From Symsagittifera roscoffensis (taxonomy: Eukaryota > Xenacoelomorpha > Acoela > Convolutidae): a stretch of 64,000 nt of DNA. The stretch's first letter is position 1. Each line of letters begins with the position of its first letter. The stretch covers positions 58,079,896 through 58,143,895 of the forward strand of contig NC_087068.1 in the NCBI RefSeq assembly GCF_963678635.1, given 5' to 3'. Below the pieces are notes generated by a model. The model did no database searches. It had not been told where the DNA came from and saw only the letters and a program-made list of their open reading frames with translations. The position numbers were made by a program, and so were the translations under genes. Of this stretch, positions 1 through 11,117 are shown piece after piece.

Positions 1-2
1 AC

Positions 3-3000
3 TTGAAAATTTATCCGGTGGATAAGACAACCAGAGACCTTTACTGTGGATTCACGGATAATGCCATAAACATCACTGGAAAGGTGAAGATTCCGATATT
101 CTCAAATGGTTGGTCAGATAACGACTGTCAATTCTTCTTAACCGAGGGACATGAAAGGAACATCTTAGGAAACGACAACCTTCCAAAAGTGGGAATAGAG
201 GTCTCTCAGAAACATTTTCCACACTTCCAGACCAACAAGCAGTGTAAGTCAGTAAATTCCATTTCCCAAACAAACCAAGATAGGGAAATCCTTAATATAT
301 CAAAGTCATTTAAAAATTTATTCCTTCGGATTGGAAAAATTAAAAATCAAACGAAAATTACCCATTTTCACGAACCATTAAAACCAATCCAACTAAAAGG
401 AAGACGTGTCCCCCTACATTTACTGGATGCGGTAAAAACAGAACTCAATAGATTAAAAGCAGAGGGACATATTAAAAAATTAGAAAATTGCGACGAAGAC
501 AGATTTATTAGCCCAATAGTCATCACTTGCAAAAAAGACAAATCTATCAAACTGGCATTAGATTCCAAGTTCATAAACAAACAGATTTACAAGAACAAAT
601 ATCAAATGCCAAACATCCATGAACTTGTAGACAACGTCGCGGCACAAATTACTAATGATTCCGTTGGAGAAGTGTGGTTTACTAATCTAGACTTAAAAAA
701 TGCATACAGTCAATTAGCATTAGACAAATTTACTAGTAACCAATGTAACTTCAGTATTGTGGGCGGTGACATTACTGGTACTTACCAATTTTTAACTGGT
801 TTTTACGGCTTAGGGGATATGCCCAACGAATTTCAAAGAGTAATGGACTCTACGTTAGGTTCAATCCCATTTACAAATTGTTACTTGGACGACATTTTAA
901 TTTCTTCCAAAGGAACATTCTTAGACCACAAGAATATTGTATTAAAAATTCTATCGACCCTCGACGAATACAACTTTGCCGTAAAATGGTCAAAATGTAA
1001 ATTCTTTCAAAAAGAAATAGAATGGTTGGGATTTAAAATCTCTAAATCAGGAATTACCCCGTTATTCGACAAATCGAAAGCTATCAAAGACCTACCTATA
1101 CCGAAGAATCTGAAAGAATTACGATCATTTTTTGGTTCTATAAACCAATACATTAAATTTGTCCCAAACCTTGCATCCTTAGGAAGCCCACTCCGACCGC
1201 TCCTAAATAAGAAATCAATATTCCAATGGAACGATGATCATACAAAAGCGTTTGAAAGAATAAAAGAGGAAATCGTTAATTTAACAGAGAATATACATTT
1301 CGATGTAAAACGAAAAACTAGAGTGAAAACAGACGCATCACACAATGGACTTGGATCCTCGCTGGAACAACTCCATGGGAACGATTGGAAAACAATCTCA
1401 TTTGCGTCACGTTTTTTAAATCCTCACGAGTCCAAATACTCTACTAACGAACTCGAACTTTTAGGGGTTGTTTGGGCTGTTGAGCATTATAAAAATTACC
1501 TTTACGGCTCTGATTTCGAAATAATTACTGATCACAAGGCCCTATTATCCGCTCTTTCACCAAACCACGGAAATAAAACCTACCACAGTAGATTAACAAG
1601 ATGGGTAGACAGATTATTACCTTTTAATTTCTCAATCAAACATATCGCAGGAAAAGACATGGGCTTCACTGACCTTATTTCTAGAATCCCATCCGGAAAA
1701 GCCCTTCCAACTTCACATTACGACGAAGAATTCGTAGTAGCAAACATTAATAAGATTAATAAATCATTAAATCCGTCGGAGAAACTAAGAAATACCTGTT
1801 CAGCCATTGGTCACAATTTGGAAAATTCCGATTACGTCTTATTACGTAATTACTTAATAGCAGCAGTACTAAAACTTATTAACTCGTCTTTTCCAATTTG
1901 CTCATTCAATCACAGAAGAACAGAATTTTGTACATCAAATTGTATTCCAACGGATTATTCCAACACAAATACTTTAATTATTTCCATTTCAAATTCCGCA
2001 TTTCTTTATTTGTTAATTCTTAATTGTAGCCTAATTAATTCACCTGTAGATAAAAAAATTGTAGATACTGTTAATATGAATCATAAGAATATTGTAATTA
2101 ATCCCACCACTTCCGGTATTTCCGTAGATTTAGAATTCAAACTTTTACCAAATCATATCAATCTCGTTAAAAAATACCGTGAAAACTTGAAGTTGCCGGA
2201 TCGACCCTTGGATTTAAATATTTTATTTAACGCCAAGTTAGTGGCTCTCTTGACAGAAGACGATCCAATGTTAAGCCCTATTGTTAAAGCACTTCAAAAT
2301 AAGGTGGAGAAGATTAATGCAGATTCTCCTTACTTCAAACATTTCACCCGAGATCTTCACGAATCCGATGGATTACTTTACATGGACGGCAAACTCGTTA
2401 TTCCATTTACCCTACGAAACGCGATGATGAAGACCCTCCACGAAACCCATCCAGGTCAATTCGGAATGAAATATTTGGCCCAATACATTTGGTGGCCGCA
2501 CATTAATAGACAAATCTACTTTCATGGAATTAATTGCTCAGAGTGTACATCGGCGGGTAAGAACATAAAATCTGTTATCCCTAATTCACAAATTAGTGAA
2601 CTTCCTCCATTATCAGAACCAAATGAAGAACTTGATTTAGACTTCGCGGGTCCTTTGGATTCTTATTGGGGGTCAAATAAATACATTTTACTTTGTATTG
2701 ACAGATTTTCTAAATTTCCGTCGGCAAAAATTACATCATCCACCTCATCAAAAACAGTTATAGAATTTTTACAAGACTACATATTCTTACACGGTATACC
2801 TTATTCTATAAGGGTGGATCATGCTACTTGCTTTACAAGTCAAGACTTCAAATCATTCTGCGATTCTAACAACATCAAAATAATCTTTTGTACAGTAGGC
2901 GATCACCGATCCAATGGATTAGTCGAAAAACTCGTACACACTGTAAAAGTCAAACTACTGGCTATCTCCAAAGAACATCATAAAACCACGCTACAAAATG

Positions 3001-4550
3001 CCGTTTCAAAAATCATTTGGAACCTACGTTCTACTTTCCAATCAAAAATTAAATGCTCACCTTTCGAGATCCACTATAACAGAAAACCAAATACTATTTG
3101 GAAACAATTAGCTTCGGGTAAACCTTCCTTTGGAATTTTAGACAAAGGGAAATCAATACTGTCTAAGGATCGAGCTAAGGATTGGAACGCGGATGATAGA
3201 ATCGAGGACGGATACAAGGACGATCTGATTGCGAAGAAGAACCAAAATCCGACTGAAAAAGGCTACGATACAGATTATGCCTCATCCTCGAAAACGACTC
3301 AAAACAGAAGACCAATCGAAAGCCCTTTTAAAGGTAAAATCTTTCGGAAAACTAATGGTAATATCAACCGAGACTGTTTTTATAAAGAACTAAACAAAAG
3401 AATTATAAATTCTTCGACTTCGACAGTTAAGTTATCCGACGGAAAAATAATACGAAAATCCGACATTGCGATTCCTATCTCTACCTCAAATAAAATCAGA
3501 CCTTTTAGAGGAAACATTTCATTCCCTTACTTTTCTAACCCTAATGTTGAAGTAGGTCAAAAACCGGAATGCTCAAAAAGAAAACCAAAACCCAAGAAGC
3601 CAACAAAAAGAAGGAACAGACAATTAGACCAGACATCATCGGACAACCTAACTAGGACACGCATTTCTGGACCATCATCCATCCCGACAAGAAGACAGAC
3701 ACGACGCTCAAAGAAGCCACCAACTCCTCCAGGTTACCTTGCTTCGGATGAATCTATGCTAATTCCTTCGGATATTTCGGATACTAGCGAATGGGAATGG
3801 ATAGCGGGCGGTTTTCCTTGTAGAGACGTAGCCAGAGAGCGCTTTATTTCGGATTCACTTACACCTCACATATCACTCGGAAATAACTTTAACTCTTCTA
3901 TAACCAATCCTGAAATAAAATCTGAGATTTTAGAAAACGACAGTTTCCCAATCTGTGAACAACCCATGGATCAATCATACGAGTGCCCAATAAGTATAGT
4001 GCCAGCCAGCCGAACATCTAACCCGACGGATCAGAGAACCGTGAATCAGGGAGGGGAAAATGACACCATTGGACAAAACGACCCACAAGTGGAGCATAAT
4101 CTGACGGAAACCGACTCAAACATAAACTTTCCGGTGTATGAGATAAGCGACTCAACGGATGAGTGCGCTATATCCAACAGTCCTGCCATAATACCCGGTA
4201 AAATTCCTACTACTATTCGCCGCTCTAGTAGAAACGTCGGCCCACCAAAATTTTATGGTAAACGTTACTTCATTGATGCCGTAGAGAGTGTCCAAGAAGC
4301 CTCTGGTTCGGCGGCCGAGCCTATTGTGTTAGAGATTGAGGAACCACATGAGACTATCAACAGGACGAATCCGGCGGAGTTAATTGTTCTAGATTCAGAT
4401 TCATCATCTTCATCAGATCAAATGTCAAACTCATCAACCGACGAATCACTGAGAATGGAAATAGCAAATTTCGGCGAACACTCTGATCTTGATAGTGAAC
4501 TTTTCAACACCGAACTTGAAAACTTTTTAAAAGATTATAAAACTTTATAA
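3..4550 (+). CDS. pol: Gypsy (Metaviridae-type) Pol polyprotein, 5' partial, with long C-terminal extension
   Basis: Open frame of 1515 codons that runs off the left edge; the first in-window codon is TTG, so the true start lies upstream. Order of domains: tail of a retropepsin (about residues 1-70), reverse transcriptase with an intact YLDD box (Y about 294), RNase H with D444 and later E and D in the TDHKALL motif, an HHCC zinc-binding domain (about 812-855), and an integrase core with D, D and E at roughly 880, 938 and 975. A GPY/F-like stretch follows near 1137-1160. The last 350 or so residues are not an integrase domain I recognise: basic Lys/Arg-rich, then acidic and serine-rich. The polyprotein would copy element RNA to DNA and insert it in the host genome. 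There is no internal stop, and the catalytic residues I checked are present, so this copy may be recent. The protease active site lies outside the window. Confidence 0.93.
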   Translation: MKIYPVDKTTRDLYCGFTDNAINITGKVKIPIFSNGWSDNDCQFFLTEGHERNILGNDNLPKVGIEVSQKHFPHFQTNKQCKSVNSISQTNQDREILNISKSFKNLFLRIGKIKNQTKITHFHEPLKPIQLKGRRVPLHLLDAVKTELNRLKAEGHIKKLENCDEDRFISPIVITCKKDKSIKLALDSKFINKQIYKNKYQMPNIHELVDNVAAQITNDSVGEVWFTNLDLKNAYSQLALDKFTSNQCNFSIVGGDITGTYQFLTGFYGLGDMPNEFQRVMDSTLGSIPFTNCYLDDILISSKGTFLDHKNIVLKILSTLDEYNFAVKWSKCKFFQKEIEWLGFKISKSGITPLFDKSKAIKDLPIPKNLKELRSFFGSINQYIKFVPNLASLGSPLRPLLNKKSIFQWNDDHTKAFERIKEEIVNLTENIHFDVKRKTRVKTDASHNGLGSSLEQLHGNDWKTISFASRFLNPHESKYSTNELELLGVVWAVEHYKNYLYGSDFEIITDHKALLSALSPNHGNKTYHSRLTRWVDRLLPFNFSIKHIAGKDMGFTDLISRIPSGKALPTSHYDEEFVVANINKINKSLNPSEKLRNTCSAIGHNLENSDYVLLRNYLIAAVLKLINSSFPICSFNHRRTEFCTSNCIPTDYSNTNTLIISISNSAFLYLLILNCSLINSPVDKKIVDTVNMNHKNIVINPTTSGISVDLEFKLLPNHINLVKKYRENLKLPDRPLDLNILFNAKLVALLTEDDPMLSPIVKALQNKVEKINADSPYFKHFTRDLHESDGLLYMDGKLVIPFTLRNAMMKTLHETHPGQFGMKYLAQYIWWPHINRQIYFHGINCSECTSAGKNIKSVIPNSQISELPPLSEPNEELDLDFAGPLDSYWGSNKYILLCIDRFSKFPSAKITSSTSSKTVIEFLQDYIFLHGIPYSIRVDHATCFTSQDFKSFCDSNNIKIIFCTVGDHRSNGLVEKLVHTVKVKLLAISKEHHKTTLQNAVSKIIWNLRSTFQSKIKCSPFEIHYNRKPNTIWKQLASGKPSFGILDKGKSILSKDRAKDWNADDRIEDGYKDDLIAKKNQNPTEKGYDTDYASSSKTTQNRRPIESPFKGKIFRKTNGNINRDCFYKELNKRIINSSTSTVKLSDGKIIRKSDIAIPISTSNKIRPFRGNISFPYFSNPNVEVGQKPECSKRKPKPKKPTKRRNRQLDQTSSDNLTRTRISGPSSIPTRRQTRRSKKPPTPPGYLASDESMLIPSDISDTSEWEWIAGGFPCRDVARERFISDSLTPHISLGNNFNSSITNPEIKSEILENDSFPICEQPMDQSYECPISIVPASRTSNPTDQRTVNQGGENDTIGQNDPQVEHNLTETDSNINFPVYEISDSTDECAISNSPAIIPGKIPTTIRRSSRNVGPPKFYGKRYFIDAVESVQEASGSAAEPIVLEIEEPHETINRTNPAELIVLDSDSSSSSDQMSNSSTDESLRMEIANFGEHSDLDSELFNTELENFLKDYKTL

Positions 4551-5221
4551 CCACGTAGATATACTTTAATCTGATATTTCGGCTTACCAAATAACACACA
4601 TTACTGAGTAAACCGGTGCTAACATTCAGATATTAACATCTGCTCACTAAACTTGAGAACTTAATCCTGCGGATAAATTTTCATGTAGAAGACATTTTCA
4701 AGTGTCCTCCTAATTTCCTTAATTCGCATACACTCCAGTTTGTGTTTCACAAACCAAGACCTCCTCCATCAAAATTTTGTGCTATCTAGGTATTTTACCT
4801 TGTAAACCGGTGCTAATTTCCAGTTACCAAAAAGTGTTTGCTAAATTTGACAACTTTATCCTTCGGATAAATTTCACCCGTCAAAAGAAATTATCATCTG
4901 TTGATCCCATAATTTCTTTAAATCATATCCTCTTCACTCACGCATTATAAACTATGACCTCACTCATAAAACGTGGTTTTAAATTTCAGCGTTATGCCAT
5001 AACGTGATGCCTTACCTCATCTTAACATAACCCTTATCCATCGGAATCTGGATAATCTTTGTTCTTTCATTTAACACTAGTGGAGCTTACTTAGTGCTAG
5101 TACCTCATCTCAAGGCGCTCTAATTTTCTTTCCTAGTCCTTAAAGGGGGAGAAAGGAGTCAGTCATAGTTAGTTATTGTGCATTACTTATTACAATTTAA
5201 ATTTTTTCCTGCTTAGGGGAA
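4551..5221 (+). other. 3' non-coding region of the Gypsy element
   Basis: Between the pol stop and the probable LTR there is no open frame of note. It holds two diverged direct repeats, several TTATCC...GGATAA palindromes, a purine run near 5145-5157, and a second purine run (TTAGGGGAA) just before position 5222 that could serve as the polypurine tract priming plus-strand DNA. Which purine run is used is inference. Confidence 0.5.
4606..4880. repeat. Two diverged direct repeats in the Gypsy 3' region
   Basis: Copies at about 4606-4685 and 4801-4880 share AAACCGGTGCTAA, then a CTAAA-TTGA block, then an imperfect palindrome of the form TTTATCCnnCGGATAAATTT. Spacing is about 195 bp. The same palindrome occurs at 9-25 in the protease coding sequence and a looser copy near 5030-5055. 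Confidence 0.7.
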
Positions 5222-5600
5222 TGTTGTGATTTTACATCAGGTTTTGCAATTATTGCTAAACATACTTATTTAATTAACCGGTCACTTAGTTATGACCTTC
5301 ACTAGCCATTCTCTCCGGCGGAGAGAATGATCTCTCATTGTTTTAATGTTTTAACTTACCGACTAATTCATATTATTTCTTATTCTTTTTAATAGTTTTA
5401 ATTTAGAATTAGCTACAACAAAGTAACATTTTATCATCGAAATTTTTGAAAAACAAACAAACAGCAATTTAATTTGAAAATAAAGTCAACTGTAGATAAC
5501 TAAATGCTCTTTTAAAATGAAATTTGGAATAATTTTTCTGGTAACTCCGTTGCTCCCGGAGTTACTGTGCCGCCAAAATGTAAGATATAGTTGCAATTAG
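5222..5600 (+). mobile_element. Probable 3' LTR of the Gypsy element (end uncertain)
   Basis: The sequence TGTTGTGATTTTAC begins directly after a purine run (TTAGGGGAA), the usual junction between polypurine tract and LTR in Gypsy elements. The stretch includes a short hairpin (CTCTCCGGCGGAGAG near 5316-5330) and ends somewhere near a GTAACTCC/GGAGTTAC hairpin at about 5540-5566. The 5' LTR is outside the window, so neither boundary can be proven. Confidence 0.45.
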
Positions 5601-5801
5601 GTTCATATAATTTTTGCACGGATCTATTTATGTCCAGTGATTGGAAAGAAAAAAAAATCAATCCCTGTATGTCAAGTTTTTGCCACTAAGATATTGTAGA
5701 AAATAAGTATTCAAGTAAAATAGAACTAGGTTATCGGACCCCCCGCGCTATCAATATAAGGAACCTTGTTGTTTGTTTCGGTTTAAACTGAGTACCACAA
5801 G

Positions 5802-5966
5802 TAGTTTCCCCCAGCCTCACATGAGCATCAATTTTCTGGCGTAACGAGGGGTTTTACAAGGTTAATTATGAAGACCGAAAATTTTTGTCAATTTTCAGAA
5901 CAATCGATTGATGCGAACAGTAATTTTACTGGTAAAAATTTGCTGGTGGGGGAAAAGGAAAAAGCG
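5802..5966. mobile_element. Diverged MITE copy (GGCTCTTTTCC family)
   Basis: The core matches the better copies at 42335 and 45483: CCTCACATGAGCATCA, then GTAACGAGGGGTTTTACAAGG, then TATGAAGACC. Both ends keep C-rich and G-rich termini (TTTCCCCC and GGTGGGGGAAAAGGAAAAAG) but no target duplication is visible, so it is an old copy. Confidence 0.6.
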
Positions 5967-7079
5967 TCGTTTCATTTCGAAGTTGTTTCAATCGTGATGC
6001 GGGGGTGGGGGTGATAAACAGGATGGGGAGGTTAAACGTAGGAGGGGGAGGGGCGGAAGATAAACAACATGGTTGAGCGTTTGGGGAGGGGGTCGGTCTA
6101 AAAGGAAGTTGAAATAAAATATGGGCAAGTATGGAAGTAAATTGGATTAGGGAGGGTGCACAAAACTTTGTATTGAAAAAAAAGTGGAGAAAAGTTGAAA
6201 ACAAATATGATTAAAATTTTTCTCAGCCAAAATAAAGCTCTTTTTTTGCCATTTTCTAATAAAAGGTGAATTAAGCCAAAAGCAACTGTCAGTTGGTGAA
6301 AACAGTGCACTCTTTCTGAAAGTTTTGGACAAATTTGTTTTTTTTTTTCAGAATCCATTAGAATAAATTATAATCAATTAAAATCGATTTTTTCGGTTAG
6401 GCAAAAAAGAAAATATTTTATATATAATTCTTTTTTATCGATTATTTATGGTTTTGTGGAGACTGACCATAAAAACCTAAGAAATCGAACATGCTTCATG
6501 AAACTCAAGTGCGGGCATCCTTTTCCAAGTAAAAAATTTTTTTGGCATTTTTGATATGAGGGCAAGCTATGCACTGAATAGGTGCTCAGTTTTGTGAACG
6601 TATGGTCCTGGTTTCCAGAGACAAGTTTCAAAACAAGTTTCAAATGTAAGTGAATTCCATATACAAAATTTCCGTGGGATACGCGTACAAATGCCTGTAA
6701 CGTTAATATTGTCGCCAATTCCGCAACAACCAAATATAGCTACTTGTTCTGGATTCCCAACTGTAAACTATTTCAGCAAATTGTAAGTGGATTCCGTAAT
6801 TTTGTTTATTTTTTAAACTAAATCAGTTGTTGCATGTGAACAATCAAAAGCTAGAGCTGGAGTCCTTATCTAGCATTTCGGAAATTAAAAGCCAATATTT
6901 AACCGTTGTCAGCGGAATCCACGAACAATTTTTAAAGCATTGGTTAACTAAAGCGTTAGATGCTACCATTAAGCAAGCTAATGTTTTAGGATCGATTCGG
7001 AAACAATCGCCGAATAAATTTGTTATTTGGGATCATAATTGGTCAAGTGGCATCAAATCATCGGTATTTTGGATGAGAT
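5967..7079. other. No gene recognised; G-rich stretch at 5998-6090
   Basis: Positions 5998-6090 carry many G runs on the plus strand, including GGGGGTGGGGG and GGAGGGGGAGGGG, able in principle to form a quadruplex. The rest is AT-rich with homopolymer runs. The short open frames here (for example 6827-7090) have no recognisable domain and I do not call them genes. Confidence 0.4.
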
Positions 7080-7520
7080 GGTTAGGCTGAGAAGTGCAAA
7101 TGATACCAAAGTAGTGGCAAAAATTGAGATCGAAGTCAGGTGGAATTGAGATCGATGTGAATTCGAATCGAAGTGAGGCGGAACAGTTCAAAATGGTGGC
7201 AAAAGTTGAGATCGAAGTGAGAGGTGGCAGGAATTGAGATCGAAGTGACAGGAATTGAGATAGAAATTAGGGTGTAAGGCAAGAATTGAGATCAAACCTG
7301 GCAAGAGATGAGATCAAATCTAGCAAGAATTGAGATCGAAATTGTGTGTAAATTGGCAGAAATTGAAATCAAAATTGACGGTAGGTTGGAGCCAGGAATT
7401 GAGATCGAAGTTTTCGTGGTAAGTCTGCAGAAATTGAGATCGATTGCTTGGTATCACAACTGGTAGCTCAATTGTTAGCAATTATTGAGATTGAAGTTGC
7501 TGGCCACCGATTGAGATTGA
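7080..7520. repeat. Irregular tandem array of an ATTGAGATCGAAGT motif
   Basis: About a dozen copies of (GGCA)GAATTGAGATCGAAGT occur head to tail with variable 10-45 bp spacers, decaying towards the right. The irregular period and lack of frame argue against a coding repeat. Confidence 0.8.
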
Positions 7521-8096
7521 TAAATAAAAGCTTCAGTTTAAAAAGCTACTATACGTGATTTGGACAATCAAGAACTTCATATATATTTTTTCACGTTTTC
7601 AGTCTTTTTGAATCTAATTTTCACTGGCAGTGCATATCCGATTTTGGATTGTGATTGGTATATCAAGAGTATTCCACAAGACACTGACGCAGAGGCCAAC
7701 CCTTGGTGATCGAGAATGATCTTCCTAAAATAGCAGCACTTTGGCTGTTTGGATTCGGTTTTACACATAATTGTTTGTTATCTCTCAGTTCATTGTCAAG
7801 CTTACAATTGCAGGCCTCATTGGCTTTCAGTTTCACCCTTTTACTCAAGAAGACTGTGTTATCATCAAATTTACCGGTTTCTTTACGTACTTTTTTTCCA
7901 GGTTTCGAATCATGAACATCGTCTTGGGAAGATCTATCGTTACGTCAAAGTTCCTGATAAAATCTCGGCCCAAATTGACTCTTCTGCTGCGCTATTCCAT
8001 AATAACTTTTTGCCTTTTTGTCTCGTGAGTTGTTGCATCGGTTATACTTTGTCGTTTTATGAACTCTATAGTAGTTCATGAAATCAAAAAAGTTCA

Positions 8097-8990
8097 TCAA
8101 TTGATGCTCGATGCAAATTCGTCCAGCCGCTCGATGTGATCCTCAAGAGTTGGCGTTGCTATCAGCACATCGTCCACGTAACACTTTACCAAGTTCCAAT
8201 AGTTCTTCATCACTTTTGTTAGTGCTTGTGACACCAGTCTCTGGAAGGTGGCGGTCGCGCTGCATTGGCCTAAAGGCATCCTTTTCCTTCAAAACAGTCC
8301 ATGCTGGCAAGCAAATTGCGTTTGCTCTCTATCTTTTTTTCAAGCGATACCTGTCAGAATGCTGACCACAGATCAAGAGCAGTAAAGTAGCATCCCCAGT
8401 TTCCAAAGACTTTCGTCTATTCTCTGGCTGGGATATGCATCCGTAGCGTTACGGAGTTCAGATATTGAAATTCACAACAAAATCTCAGTTGATTTCCTTT
8501 CTTTTAGGTTATCACCACTCCAGATAACCACGGTGATTTGGATGGTTCTATCATGTCATACTACAGAAATGTTTCTATTTCTTTTCTACATGCATCCGAT
8601 CTGTGTGGGTCATGAGAAGCATCCTTCACGGTGACGAAATTCAGAAAGTCACAACAGAAGCCCAATTGGTCTCCTTTATTTTTAGCCATCACTACTCCAC
8701 ACGCACAGTGTGACTTGAATAGTTCTATCACCTCAGTAATGTTTCTATATCTCTTCCCAGTGCATCCGATTTGTGGGGGTTCATGCGCCTCGCCCCATCC
8801 ATGTGCGGGCCAACACCCAATGTCCGCCTTATGTTTTGAGAAAATATCCTGGTTCCTATCTAACAAATCCTTGATGGCTTCGAGCTGTTTTTCTGTTATC
8901 TTTCCCCTAAATAAACTGATCTGATTTATCCAGATTCTCCACTACAAGGAAGCTTATCCACAGATTGCGTTCCCCATATTTAGCGCTATG
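8097..8990 (-). pseudogene. Gypsy reverse transcriptase, broken and 3'-truncated
   Basis: On the minus strand, frames from 8990 down to 8097 carry parts of a Gypsy RT in order: the protease-RT linker with a DRNQDIFSKHK motif, a stretch matching KKGDQLxFCCDF, and the palm segment ATATFQRLVSQALT followed by YVDDVLIATPT at about 8150-8215. The YVDD box is intact. The pieces lie in different frames with missing sequence between them. Homology stops at 8097, so RNase H and integrase are absent. It is the downstream part of the same copy as the gag and protease remnants up to 11117. Confidence 0.85.
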
Positions 8991-9810
8991 ATCGGTTTTC
9001 TGCCTAGTACCTTTAGTGTCACTTTGTTCGCTGCCGACAACCAGATTTCGGAGTCTATAAAGTCGTCTTTATCTAATCCCATCCTTGTCCACGTTTCAAA
9101 TGGTGTCACGCTCAAGACGGCTACCATATCTAGCAACCCTTCAAGGACGTCATCTTTCCGACTATATCAAGTACATGGGCAGACACTTCCGCTTCCGTGC
9201 CCAGATTTATCGTGTCCTCCTCAAACATGGTGCATTTTCCAATTGATCTGACTTCGAGCTCCTCTCGGCCCACGAAGATCTGTGCCGCCAGGTCGTCGTC
9301 ACAAGTTACCATCATCGTGGTATAAACGTTGACTCCATCTATATTTAGTATGACCTTTTGTGGACCATAATCTTTGGTATATCTGCTATCTACTCCTTTT
9401 GATTTCCCTAGTGTTTGGTCACTTGGTTCGCTCGGTTTCCTCATCACTCCGTTGGCACCTACGGTGATTATCGTCCTTGTTCTAGCCCCTGTTTTCGTGA
9501 TCCCGAACGGTTTCTCGGATTCCATCTTCAGAGTTTTGCAATTGCTCCTTACCTTGAGAGTGTCGTTTACCTCAGGTTCAATTCCTTCCCCTGACAATGT
9601 TTGGTTTCTCTGCTGTCTCAACCTCTGCTCGATCTCTTTCGTTGTCAAGTCCTGTTTCACTTTGTTGATTGCGTTTGGCGTGGCTTTCTGGTAATTTTTC
9701 TCCAGCGTCCTTTTGACATCTGTTTCCTTGCGTTTAAAATCTCCAGTTACTGCCTTCACAGATTTCGTCAAAGAGTTCATCTTTAATAACATTTTTGTTC
9801 TGTAGGTCAT
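8950..9810 (-). pseudogene. Gypsy protease region with degraded active site
   Basis: The frame 9810 to 9130 (about 226 codons) and its continuation to 8954 match the region between nucleocapsid and RT of a Gypsy element: a charged N-terminal half, then a retropepsin-like domain ending with LSAANKVTLKVLGRKPIIAL. Where the catalytic D-T/S-G triad is expected the sequence reads D-M-V (about 9125-9135), followed by AVLSVTPFETW, so the protease would be dead. A frame change separates the active-site segment from the upstream frame. Confidence 0.75.
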
Positions 9811-9994
9811 TTTCTGCCAGTATGTTTCGCTTGTTCACCCTTGCTGCTAGCGCCAACTTGTTTTTCGTTTGATTCCCATACTTTTTGGCCTCCCAGAACA
9901 GAGGAAAGTATATTCTGAAGCGACCTTCGTGGCTACAGAGGAAACATCTTGCGGCAATCTTGACTATCAAGCCACTGTAGATTTCATGTTTCTC

Positions 9995-11117
9995 CATCTA
10001 ACTCATGTCATCTTCTTCCGGTGTGTATCTCAGGCTTTTCATCACTAGTTTGTAAGAGGTGCAATCCGCTACGTGATGATCTGCTGGCCCACAATTCGCG
10101 CAGGATCTGCTCCTGTCCATATCATTTCTCGGCTTGCCCGATGTCGAACTTTGTTGTTGGCTCCCCCTTGAAGATTCCGGTCCGCCGAAAATGAATGTTT
10201 CTTTGGCTTTGTTAACATGTATTTTCTATATTTTTCCTCATCTCTTCTGGAGTTGGTGCATTATCCTTCCATAGCGTGTACTAAGTAGGCTGCCAACATT
10301 GTTCTCAATTCGTCAATCTTCACCTCGTCGATGAGTTTCGATGCAAGGCTGAAAGTTCCTCCTTTTGGTGGACTCCTCCGGGTCACTTCTCAAACTCTCT
10401 AGATCATCCAGAAATCGATCAACCGATTCCTCATCACTTTGCCTCCTCTTTTCAAACCTCATCACGGCTTGATGCCCCTTCAATCCAAAGCCGAAACGGT
10501 TCAACGGTACTTCTAAAATGTTGTCTGCTGTATCACGTTCTTCTTCTTTCTTCGCCATATCCGCACTTTAGTGCTGCGCACTCTAGATGGCCATATGATC
10601 GCTCTGCAGGCTTGTCGTTTATCATTCAAGTTGTACTGCTCTAGGTGTAATTTCAATACTTCAACCCTTTTGTCAATGCAGCCATACTTGTGTGAGCTTA
10701 GGGTTAAGACTCTGATCGAGTTTGATGCACGTCCTCTCGGGGCCGAATTATTCAAATCTGATCCTACGCTGTTATGGATTGGAGGCAATGGAGTGGTTCT
10801 TGTTTCTTGCAATGTGGCTCTGAAAAATCTACCTTTGTTCCAGGTTGTTTTGCTGTTTTATCTGGGATTGCTTTATCTTGGCTGACAGTATTTCTCAAGA
10901 GCGCATCCAATTTGGATTGTATGGCACAGGAGCTCTCTGTTTGGTCTCCGCTCATCTTAACCATTCTTGTCTCTAGACACCAGAGTTTGTCGCTCACGGT
11001 TTCATAATGTCTTTTCATCTCTTCCATATCTATTTTGATGAACTTCTCCCGTTCGCTGTCAGTCGTTTCGACTCTTTCAGCCATCTGTTTTAGCTTCTCC
11101 TCAGTTGGTCTTGCCAT
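9995..11117 (-). pseudogene. gag: Gypsy Gag with CCHC zinc knuckle, broken
   Basis: Frames 11117-10764, 10812-10513 and 10558-10313 on the minus strand are adjacent pieces of one protein in shifted frames. The first is a charged coiled-coil-like N-terminus (MARPTEEKLKQMAERVE), and the last resembles a capsid end (VMRFEKRRQSDEESVDRFLDDLE). Downstream, 10061-10102 encodes C-A-N-C-x4-H-x4-C, a proper CCHC zinc knuckle that would bind element RNA. A second CFLC motif lies near 9950 without its partners. Gag would form the virus-like particle; the frameshifts make this copy non-functional. Confidence 0.75.

Noticed and set aside
5926-6733. Minus-strand frames of 60-95 codons rich in Pro, Phe and Ser
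   Set aside because: They arise from G-rich and A-rich plus-strand tracts, overlap each other in different frames, and show no domain.
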